From positions 1-13,348 of the forward strand of contig JBCDDZ010000071.1 of the NCBI GenBank assembly GCA_039180025.1: a DNA stretch of 13,348 nucleotides, given 5' to 3'. This DNA is from Algisphaera sp039180025 (GTDB lineage: Bacteria > Planctomycetota > Phycisphaerae > Phycisphaerales > Phycisphaeraceae). The position numbers and the translations under genes were made by a program. The notes below the pieces were generated by a model that worked only from the letters and a program-made list of their open reading frames with translations, ran no database searches and had not been told where the DNA came from. Positions 7,248-13,348 of the stretch are shown piece by piece; positions within the stretch are counted from its first letter, which is position 1, and every line of letters begins with the position of its first letter.

Positions 7248-9122
7248 ATGCCGCGACCCGACCCGATCCTCGCCCGCCTCCAGCGTCGACTCCGTGGGTC
7301 GGGCGCGTCACGCGACAGCTTCCTCATCCCCTTGGCCGCGGTCATCGGCTCGCTGGTCGGGCTCGCCGCCACCGGCTTCGACCTGCTGGTCGAATCCAGC
7401 GGAGCGTTCTTCTTCGGCGTCCTGGGCCAGCACTGGCTCGCCGGCAGCACCGCCCTGCCCGGGCCCGCGGCCGAGCTTGCCCTCCTGGTCCTCCTCCCGA
7501 CCCTCGGCGGCCTTCTGGTCGGGCTCATCATGAAAGCCGCCCGCCGTCACCAGTCCGACCCCGGCATCCCCGCCGTCGTCGAAGCCCTCGCCCGGCGACA
7601 CGGCGAAGTCCCCGCCCGCGAGGGCGCACTCAAAGCCGTCACCTCCTCGATCACCCTCGGCTCCGGGGGCTCGGCCGGGGTCGAAGGCCCCATCATCACC
7701 ATCGGGTCGTCCCTGGGCTCGTCCCTGACCCGCGTCCTGCCGATCGCCCGCGAACACCGCCAAACCATGGTCGGCTGCGGCGCGGCCGCCGCCACCGCCG
7801 CCATCTTCAACGCCCCCATCGCCGGGGTCATCTTTGTCCTCGAGATCATCCTCCGCGACTTCTCCCTGCGCACCTTTATCCCCATCGTGGTCGCCAGCGT
7901 CTTCGGCACCGCGGTGGCCCAGGCCGTCCTCGGCGAGAACGAGGCCGTCTTCTTCGTCCCCGAAGCCGTCCGCGACGGCTACACCTTCGTCGTCTGGGAG
8001 ATCGGCCACTACGCCGTCCTGGGCGTCCTCTGCGGGCTCCTGGGCGCCGTCTTCATTAAGACCCTACGCACCAGCGAAACCCTCTGGAAAAACACCCCCC
8101 TGCCCTTCTGGGCCAAGCCCGCCCTCGGCGGTGCGCTGCTCGGGCTCCTGGGCGTAGGCTTCTACCTCCTGGGCTACGGCGACCCGAGCCCCGTCGTCGG
8201 ACACAGCCCCCCCACCTTCTTCGGCAACGGCTACCCCGTCATCGAATCCCTGCTCAACCCCACTTCGTTCAACGACGACGCCGTCCACGAGGCCGGAACC
8301 CTCCGCAGCGCCACCCTCGCCCTCCTGGGCCTGACCCTCGTCTTCAAACTCGTCGGCACCGCCCTGACCCTCGGGTCCGGCGGCTCGGGCGGCGTGATCG
8401 CCCCGAGCCTGCTCATGGGCGCGACCCTCGGCGCCGGCTTCGCGCTGCTCTGCCAGCACGCCGGGGTGCTCCCCGACGGCACCCCCGCCACCTACGCCCT
8501 GGCCGGCATGGCCGGGGTCATCGCCGCCGTCGCCCGCTGCCCCCTGACCGCGTTCCTCCTGGTCTTCGAGATCACCGCCGACTACCAGGTCATCCTCCCG
8601 GTCATGCTCGTGGCCATCCTCGCGACCACCGTCGCCCAGCTCATCTACCGCGACTCGATCTACGCCCTCTGGCTCCGCGACCGCGGCATCAAGATGGGCA
8701 CCTATTCCGACCTCACCCTCCTGCGTCGCATGACCTGCCACGACGTGCCGCTGACCCCCGCCGTCGTCGTCCAGGCCGAGGACCCCGCCGCCCGCCTCAT
8801 CGAGCTGGCCGAGGACTACGCCGTGGTCGACTACGTCGTCGCCGACGACACCGGCCGCTACCAGGGCATGGTCGTCGGGCAGGACGTCCGCGCGACCCTC
8901 GTCCAGCGCGACGCCATCCCCCTGATGATCGTCGCCGAACTCATGCGCACCAACCTCCCCACCGTCGCCCCGCACCAGACCCTCGACATCATCCTCGAGC
9001 AGTTCGCCCGCCACGACGTCTCGAGCCTCGCCGTGGTCGACGGCCACGACCGCGTCAAAGGCCTCATCACCCGCTCCCGGCTCATGCACCACTACCAACA
9101 ATCCCTCAGCGAACCCGGCTAA
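7248..9122 (+). CDS. ClC-family anion channel/transporter with C-terminal CBS pair
   Basis: The 624-residue product has the ClC core at about 25-470 and two CBS domains at about 488-620, which in this family bind adenine nucleotides and modulate transport. Core motifs are in order: DPGIP (104-108) at the GSGIP selectivity position, GVEGP (144-148) holding the gating Glu146, FNAPIAG (187-193), FVLEII (196-201), GSGGSGGVIAP near 380-390 at the GxFxP position, and the SIYAL Tyr near 470 for the inner anion gate. Two substitutions stand out: Pro105 replaces the anion-coordinating Ser, and Ile200 occupies the position of the internal proton glutamate of E. coli ClC. The frame is open upstream to 7041, but that part overlaps the preceding gene and reads as a shadow, so ATG 7248 is chosen. 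It moves anions across the cytoplasmic membrane; exchanger or channel mode is open. Confidence 0.93.
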   Translation: MPRPDPILARLQRRLRGSGASRDSFLIPLAAVIGSLVGLAATGFDLLVESSGAFFFGVLGQHWLAGSTALPGPAAELALLVLLPTLGGLLVGLIMKAARRHQSDPGIPAVVEALARRHGEVPAREGALKAVTSSITLGSGGSAGVEGPIITIGSSLGSSLTRVLPIAREHRQTMVGCGAAAATAAIFNAPIAGVIFVLEIILRDFSLRTFIPIVVASVFGTAVAQAVLGENEAVFFVPEAVRDGYTFVVWEIGHYAVLGVLCGLLGAVFIKTLRTSETLWKNTPLPFWAKPALGGALLGLLGVGFYLLGYGDPSPVVGHSPPTFFGNGYPVIESLLNPTSFNDDAVHEAGTLRSATLALLGLTLVFKLVGTALTLGSGGSGGVIAPSLLMGATLGAGFALLCQHAGVLPDGTPATYALAGMAGVIAAVARCPLTAFLLVFEITADYQVILPVMLVAILATTVAQLIYRDSIYALWLRDRGIKMGTYSDLTLLRRMTCHDVPLTPAVVVQAEDPAARLIELAEDYAVVDYVVADDTGRYQGMVVGQDVRATLVQRDAIPLMIVAELMRTNLPTVAPHQTLDIILEQFARHDVSSLAVVDGHDRVKGLITRSRLMHHYQQSLSEPG

Positions 9123-9154
9123 CCCCCCCCGGAACCCCCGGAAACCCCCGGAAG
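9123..9154 (+). repeat. Short C-rich tandem repeat
   Basis: Directly after the ClC stop codon the unit CCCCCGGAA occurs three times in a row (9126-9134, 9135-9143, 9145-9153) with one extra base after the second copy. The rest of the gap up to rnpA is C-rich without obvious structure. No function is suggested beyond possible replication slippage. Confidence 0.6.
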
Positions 9155-9249
9155 CTCCCGACAGGCCCGGCCGCCGCCCCCCGGCCACCCCTCCTGCAAG
9201 CCCCCTCGCCGCCGACCGCTCCCGCTCCCCCACTCTCCTCCCGACCCGC

Positions 9250-9663
9250 TTGAGCCCTCCGCCCCCCCGCTACCGTTTCACCCACGCCCACCGGCTCCAC
9301 GGCCGACGCGCTTTCTCCGCCGTCTTCGACGCCAAGGTCCGCAAAAACGCCGGCCCCCTCCTGCTCTTTACCCGGCCCAACGCCCGGCCCCACCACCGCC
9401 TCGGGCTCAGCGTCGGCCGCCGCGTCGGCAAAGCCGTCGTCCGCTCCCGCCTCAAACGCCTGCTCCGCGAAGCCTTCCGCCTCACCCAGCCCGGCTGGCC
9501 CGGCGGCTACGACCTGGTCGTCGTCGTCCGCCCCCACGCCCCGCTGCCCCTCCCCGAATACCAGCGCCTGCTCACCCAGGCCCTGCTCGCCGCCCACCGC
9601 ACCTGGTCCAAACGCACCCCGCCGGCCCCGCCCCCCGCGCCCGACCCGCCGCCCACGTCTTAA
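9250..9663 (+). CDS. rnpA: Ribonuclease P protein component
   Basis: The 137-residue product carries the RnpA signature: RFTHAHRLHGRRAFSAVF near the N-terminus, LGLSVGRRVGKAVVRSRLKR in the centre (the basic RNR-type helix that contacts the catalytic RNA), then REAFR and YDLVVVVRP. It assists the RNase P RNA in cleaving 5' leaders from precursor tRNAs in the cytoplasm. The last 20 residues are proline-rich and lie beyond the conserved fold. The start is TTG at 9250; no ATG lies before the conserved region and no clear ribosome site is visible, so the exact start is uncertain. In most bacteria rpmH (ribosomal protein L34) is immediately upstream and yidD/yidC downstream; neither is here. Instead it follows the ClC gene by 127 bp, in the same direction. 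Confidence 0.93.
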   Translation: MSPPPPRYRFTHAHRLHGRRAFSAVFDAKVRKNAGPLLLFTRPNARPHHRLGLSVGRRVGKAVVRSRLKRLLREAFRLTQPGWPGGYDLVVVVRPHAPLPLPEYQRLLTQALLAAHRTWSKRTPPAPPPAPDPPPTS

Positions 9664-9818
9664 AAATCGTTGCCGGCCCACCACACCGGGTCCCGACCCG
9701 CCCGCCGAGCTCCGAACCCCGGCCCTCGGAGGTTCACGCCGCACGGTGCCCCTCGCGCTCGGCCCCGTTGATAGATGTCGCGGGCCGGGTGGATTCCCTT
9801 TCACGCTTGCCGGGTACC

Positions 9819-11369
9819 ATGGCTTTGCGCATGAAACTCATTGACCAAACCATCTCCCGGATCCGGCGGCTGCTCACCCAGCCCCTGGGCGAGCTCAACC
9901 GCTGGCAGCTCGCCGCCCGCTACGCCGTGGGCGTGGTGCGCTACGGGGCCCACGAGCTCCGGGAAGACCGGGCGTCGCAGATGGCGGCGGCGCTGACCTA
10001 CCGCACGATCTTCAGCCTCGTGCCGACGTTCGTGTTGTCGCTGCTGGTGTTCAACGCCTTCGGCGGGTTCCAGTCGGTCGGCGGCGACCTGCAGGAAACG
10101 ATCTACGGATACCTGGGCCTCGACGTGATCGCGATTGAAAATACCGAGGGTCACAACGATACGTCCCCGGCCGAGGGTCCCGCTCCCGAACCGACGCCGG
10201 ACGCCGGGGGAGCAGCGGACGCCGACGCCGGGGGGGGCGAAGCGGCGGCGGGGAGCGCGGGGGGGGGCGAAGCTCCGGGGGCCGGGCTGACCGGAGCGGA
10301 AAACGGGAACATGCCGTCGCAAGCCGAGACCAAGGCCCAGGTCGATCAGCTCCTGGCGGACCTGCAGGAACAGGTCGCGAGCGTCGACTTCGGGACGATC
10401 GGCGTGGTGGGTTTGGCGGTGCTGATCTGGGCGGCGTTGAGCCTGGTGGTGTCGCTGGAGAACTGCCTGAACCGGGTCTACCACGCGCCGCAGGGTCGGC
10501 CGTGGCATTTGCGGATCACGATCTACTGGGCGACGATCACGCTGGGTCCGGTGCTGCTGGCGGTGGGTTTTTACCTGACGAACCAGGTGGTGGGGGCGGC
10601 GGAGTCGGTGAGCGGGGTGGGTTGGGTGGTGAGTGTGCTGACGCCGTTCGCGTCGCTGGCGGTGACGTGGCTGTTGCTGCTGTTGGTGTACATGTTGTTG
10701 CCGAACGCGCGGGTGCAGTTCCGGGCGGCGTTGATCGGGGCGGCGGTGGCGGCGGTGCTGTGGGAGGGCAGCAAGCTGGGGTTCGGGCTGTACGTGAAGC
10801 AGGCGGTGGGGTACTCGGCGTTGTACGGGTCGCTGGGGCTGGTGCCGTTGTTTTTGTTGTGGCTGTACGTGACGTGGATGGTGATTTTGTTTGGGCTCGA
10901 GATCAGCTACGTCACGCAAACGGTCAACGACACGCGGTTTCTGTGGAACCGAACCGACGACGACGGCGGCAAGCCAATGGTCGACGGCCGGGCGGTGCTG
11001 GGCGTGGCGGCGGAGCTGGGTCGGGCGTTCGCGGACGGCGAAGGGCGGTCGGCGGCGGATCTCGGCTCCGCGGCGGGCCTGCCGGGCGAAGCGGCCGAGA
11101 CGCTGGCCAAGGCGTTGTGCAGCGCGGGGCTGGCCCGCCGGCTCGAGGGCGACGACGACGGGCCCGGCGATTTCGTGTTGGCCCGGCCCGCCGAGTCGAT
11201 CCCGCTGGGCGAACTGCTCGCGGCCGGGCGGGATACCGCGGCGACCGGGCGGGCGCACCTCGAAGGCGCGGCACGTGATGCGCTGGACAAGCTCCGCTCG
11301 GCCGAGGACCAGGCGGTCGATGGAGTCACGCTCCGCTCATTGATCAAGACGCCGGAGACGGAGACGTAG
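9819..11369 (+). CDS. YihY/virulence-factor BrkB-family membrane protein
   Basis: The 516-residue product begins with an amphipathic segment, then the family hallmark RASQMAAALTYRTIFSLVPT (51-70) leading into helix 1. Helices 2-6 lie at about 193-375, including VSLENCLNRVYHAPQGRPW and WLYVTWMVILFGLEISYV. The family was once called RNase BN, but it is an integral inner-membrane protein of uncertain function, perhaps a transporter. Residues about 107-168 are an insert of Gly, Ala, Glu and Pro between helices 1 and 2, encoded by G-rich repeats. The C-terminal 140 residues (from about 380) are soluble, with an Ala-rich helical pattern like the winged-helix extension found in some members. The frame opens at TTG 9768; ATG 9819 is preferred as the first ATG, with ATG 9831 possible. 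Its codons end in G far more often than those of the ClC and rnpA genes before it. It converges on the NAD synthetase gene. Confidence 0.9.
   Translation: MALRMKLIDQTISRIRRLLTQPLGELNRWQLAARYAVGVVRYGAHELREDRASQMAAALTYRTIFSLVPTFVLSLLVFNAFGGFQSVGGDLQETIYGYLGLDVIAIENTEGHNDTSPAEGPAPEPTPDAGGAADADAGGGEAAAGSAGGGEAPGAGLTGAENGNMPSQAETKAQVDQLLADLQEQVASVDFGTIGVVGLAVLIWAALSLVVSLENCLNRVYHAPQGRPWHLRITIYWATITLGPVLLAVGFYLTNQVVGAAESVSGVGWVVSVLTPFASLAVTWLLLLLVYMLLPNARVQFRAALIGAAVAAVLWEGSKLGFGLYVKQAVGYSALYGSLGLVPLFLLWLYVTWMVILFGLEISYVTQTVNDTRFLWNRTDDDGGKPMVDGRAVLGVAAELGRAFADGEGRSAADLGSAAGLPGEAAETLAKALCSAGLARRLEGDDDGPGDFVLARPAESIPLGELLAAGRDTAATGRAHLEGAARDALDKLRSAEDQAVDGVTLRSLIKTPETET
10230..10267 (+). repeat. Paired poly-G tracts inside the YihY-family gene
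   Basis: A run of eight G (10230-10237) and a run of nine G (10259-10267) are each followed by CGAAGC, so the two form an imperfect direct repeat of about 29-bp period. They encode part of the Gly/Ala/Glu insert between helices 1 and 2. Homopolymers of this length are slippage-prone; gain or loss of one base would frameshift the gene. Confidence 0.7.
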
Positions 11370-11444
11370 CGCACGTCAACTCCACCTGTAGCGTCTTGCC
11401 GAACGCAAGCCGCGGGAAACGCCACACCCGGAGTTAAGAACGCG

Positions 11445-13157
11445 CTAAGCCCCGGCCGCCGCCTCCGCGTCGCCGAACGCCCGGCGGTTGTCGTAGCGCT
11501 GCGCGATCGGCATCCGCCGGCCGAAGCCGAACGCCCGGCCGGTGACCTTCAGCCCCGGCGCGGCCTGCTTCCGCTTGTACTCGTTCAAATCGATCAGCCG
11601 CACGATCCGCAGCACCAGCTCGGCGTCGTAGCCCGTCGCATCGATGATCGATTTCGCGCTGTCCTCCCGCTCGACGTAGCGCTCGATGATGTCGTCCAGA
11701 ACGTCGTACGGCGGCAGCGAGTCGGAGTCTTTCTGATCCGGCCGAAGCTCGGCGGACGGCGGCTTGGTGATCGTGTTCACCGGGATCACCTCATCGACGC
11801 CGAGCGTGTTTTTCAGCGGGCAGGCATCGGTGTTCATCCACGCGGCGAGCTCGAAAACCGTCGTCTTGGGCACGTCCGAGAGCACGCTGAACCCGCCGTT
11901 CATGTCGCCGTAGAGCGTGCAGTAGCCCACCGCCACCTCGCTCTTGTTGCCGGTGGTCAGGAGCAGGCTGCCGAACTTATTGCTCATCGCCATCAGCACG
12001 ACGCCGCGCAGCCGGGCTTGGATGTTTTCTTCGGTGACGTCGGGCTCGCGGCCGTCGAACACGCCGGCGAGCATGCCCTCGACCGCCGTATGGGCCGGCT
12101 CGATCGGCACCACGTCGAAGCGGACGCCCAGGTTCTCCGCCAACGCCGCGGCGTCGTCCACCGACCCGCCCGACGAGTACCGGCTGGGCATCCCCACGCC
12201 CCGCACCCGCTCCGCCCCCAACGCCGCCACCGCCACCGCCGCGGTCACCGCCGAGTCGATCCCGCCCGACAGCCCCAACACGATTGACCCGAACCCGCAC
12301 TTGCGGCAGTAGTCCCGCAGCCCGAGCACCAACGCCCCGTAAACCTCTTCCAGCCGCGGCATCGGCTCGGGCCGCGCCACCGACCGCGGCCCGTCCAGAT
12401 CGACCACCAGCAGATCTTCCTCAAACGCCGCCGCCTGCCCCAGCAGCTCGCCCGACCCGGAAAGCACGCACGAACGCCCGTCGAACACCAACTCGTCGTT
12501 CCCGCCCACCTGGTTACAGTACAAAAGCGGCAGGCCGTGTTTCTTCGCGGTGTGGGCCATCAGCTTCAAACGAAAGGCATGCTTGCGCACCACGAACGGC
12601 GAAGCGGAGCAGTTCACAAACAGCTCCGCTCCCCGCTCGGCCAGCCGGTCGATCGGGTTGTCGTGGTACAGCCGCCGGCTGAACATGTCGCGCTCGTTCC
12701 ACAGGTCTTCGCAGACGCTGATGCCCAGCCGCTTGCCGCCGAGTTCGACGAGGTCCACCGCCGGCCCCGGCTCGAAGTACCGCCGCTCGTCGAACACGTC
12801 GTAGGTCGGCAGCAAACTCTTGACGTGGCGGTGCACGATCCGCCCGTCCGCGCAGACCGCCGCGGCGTTGTACAGCGACCGGCCCTCCGCGGCCGAGTCC
12901 GACGGCCAGGGCGTGCCGATCACCGCCGCCACCCCCACGCACTCCGCCGCCAACGCCTCCACCGCCGCCACGCACTCCGCCACCACCGCCGGCTTGAGCA
13001 GCAGGTCCTTCGGCGGATACCCGATGATCGCCAACTCGGGAAACACCACCAGCTCCGCCCCCCCCGCCGCCGCCGCCCGCACGTCTCGGCGGATCAGCGC
13101 CGCGTTGCCCGCGATGTCCCCCACCGTCGGATTAATCTGAGCCAGCGCAACCTTCAT
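11445..13157 (-). CDS. nadE: Glutamine-dependent NAD+ synthetase
   Basis: The 570-residue product joins two enzymes that make NAD+ from nicotinic acid adenine dinucleotide, ATP and glutamine. Residues 1-260 are a nitrilase-type glutaminase with its catalytic triad Glu41 (FPELA), Lys113 (HVKSLLP) and Cys149 (SVCEDLW). Residues about 270-570 are the synthetase, with the ATP-pyrophosphatase loop SGGIDS (297-302), then MPSRYSS, a TTGNKSE segment and the YGDMNGG segment typical of the family. Ammonia passes from the first to the second domain. Length matches the bacterial long form. The frame is open 19 codons further to 13214, but ATG 13155-13157 starts directly at MKVALAQINP, the usual family N-terminus. 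There is no ribosome site there and a TACAAT box lies just upstream. It stands alone, convergent with the YihY-family gene and divergent from the next gene. Confidence 0.95.
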   Translation of the reverse strand: MKVALAQINPTVGDIAGNAALIRRDVRAAAAGGAELVVFPELAIIGYPPKDLLLKPAVVAECVAAVEALAAECVGVAAVIGTPWPSDSAAEGRSLYNAAAVCADGRIVHRHVKSLLPTYDVFDERRYFEPGPAVDLVELGGKRLGISVCEDLWNERDMFSRRLYHDNPIDRLAERGAELFVNCSASPFVVRKHAFRLKLMAHTAKKHGLPLLYCNQVGGNDELVFDGRSCVLSGSGELLGQAAAFEEDLLVVDLDGPRSVARPEPMPRLEEVYGALVLGLRDYCRKCGFGSIVLGLSGGIDSAVTAAVAVAALGAERVRGVGMPSRYSSGGSVDDAAALAENLGVRFDVVPIEPAHTAVEGMLAGVFDGREPDVTEENIQARLRGVVLMAMSNKFGSLLLTTGNKSEVAVGYCTLYGDMNGGFSVLSDVPKTTVFELAAWMNTDACPLKNTLGVDEVIPVNTITKPPSAELRPDQKDSDSLPPYDVLDDIIERYVEREDSAKSIIDATGYDAELVLRIVRLIDLNEYKRKQAAPGLKVTGRAFGFGRRMPIAQRYDNRRAFGDAEAAAGA

Positions 13158-13166
13158 CGGCCGACG

Positions 13167-13172
13167 ATTGTA
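13167..13172 (-). promoter_or_regulatory. Candidate -10 box for nadE
   Basis: TACAAT on the minus strand (five of six consensus bases) ends nine bases before the nadE ATG. Transcription would then begin within a few bases of the start codon, in keeping with the lack of a Shine-Dalgarno site. No -35 box is visible at the usual distance. Confidence 0.45.
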
Positions 13173-13204
13173 GCGTCCCCCCGCCGCCCGGCCCCGCCCG
13201 AACG

Positions 13205-13233
13205 TTGACCCCATACCCCCCCTCGCCTAACGT
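13205..13233 (+). promoter_or_regulatory. Candidate promoter for the gene at the right edge
   Basis: TTGACC (13205-13210) matches five of six -35 bases and is 17 bp from TAACGT (13228-13233), a weaker -10. It points toward the start at 13292, giving a leader of about 50 bases, and lies back to back with the nadE box. Confidence 0.4.
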
Positions 13234-13291
13234 GTCCCTCGGCCCCATCTCCCCAGGGCCCCGCCCCCCGCCCCCTTCGGAAACCCCCGTG

Positions 13292-13348
13292 ATGACGACC
13301 ATCCCCCGGCCGACGTCGCTGCTGCTCGCCGCCGCCCTGACCCTCACG
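13292..13348 (+). CDS. N-terminus of an exported protein (runs off window)
   Basis: From ATG 13292 (or GTG 13289 in the same frame) the sequence reads 19 codons to the edge: MTTIPRPTSLLLAAALTLT. One Arg followed by a Leu/Ala-rich stretch looks like the start of a Sec signal peptide or a first membrane helix. GGAAA about 10 bases upstream is a weak ribosome site. A plausible promoter lies at 13205-13233. Nothing more can be said about function. Confidence 0.5.
   Translation, partial: MTTIPRPTSLLLAAALTLT

Noticed and set aside
8064..9233. A 389-codon minus-strand frame opposite the ClC gene
   Set aside because: Gly/Asp/Glu/Val-rich shadow of the ClC codons with no family resemblance.
9801..11258. 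A 485-codon minus-strand frame opposite the YihY-family gene
   Set aside because: Arg/His/Gln/Pro-rich antisense shadow; the plus-strand frame has clear family motifs.
11370..11444. Possible terminator between the convergent YihY-family and nadE genes
   Set aside because: Only a five-bp hairpin (11395-11409) and a distant AACTCC/GGAGTT pair, with no T run on either strand.
13158..13214. 19-codon N-terminal extension of the NAD synthetase
   Set aside because: The family starts at MKVALAQINP, and the extension would run through the likely -10 box.

Overview
The window is GC-rich and looks like chromosomal DNA of a planctomycete, most likely class Phycisphaerae. This rests on the prepilin leader with a long hydrophobic helix ending in the small/basic pattern typical of planctomycete pseudopilins, on the large TPR and GT-C membrane glycosyltransferase genes, on the frequent TTG/GTG starts, and on genes that start almost directly after a -10-like box. 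Taxonomy is inference; no rRNA or species marker is present.

Left part (1-4569, all minus strand): a three-gene block transcribed toward base 1. A TMTC-like polytopic protein with a C-terminal TPR array (2161-4569) is followed by a fused family 2 glycosyltransferase/SAM methyltransferase (496-2112) and, overlapping it by 11 bp, a GT-C/family 39-like membrane glycosyltransferase that runs off the window (506 to 1). Together they look like a lipid-linked sugar or protein-glycosylation cluster. A type IV prepilin/pseudopilin gene (4841-5656, minus) lies just upstream with its own strong intrinsic terminator (4767-4800), then about 640 bp of lower-GC non-coding DNA (5657-6298) that contains a near-perfect palindrome.

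Middle part (6299-9663, plus strand): an unrecognised 300-residue multi-spanning membrane protein, a ClC anion transporter with two CBS domains, and the RNase P protein gene rnpA, here without its usual partner rpmH beside it.

Right part: a YihY/BrkB-family membrane protein (9819-11369, plus) with an unusual low-complexity insert encoded by two long G tracts, facing a convergent glutamine-dependent NAD synthetase gene (11445-13157, minus). A divergent plus-strand gene, of which only a signal-peptide-like N-terminus is seen, begins at 13292 behind a plausible promoter.

No tRNA, rRNA, insertion sequence, integrase, CRISPR array or defence gene was seen. Most of the window is ordinary chromosomal content. 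The points most worth a second look are the glycosylation block next to the prepilin, the selectivity-filter and proton-glutamate substitutions in the ClC protein, the G tracts, the orphan rnpA and the palindrome-bearing intergenic island.
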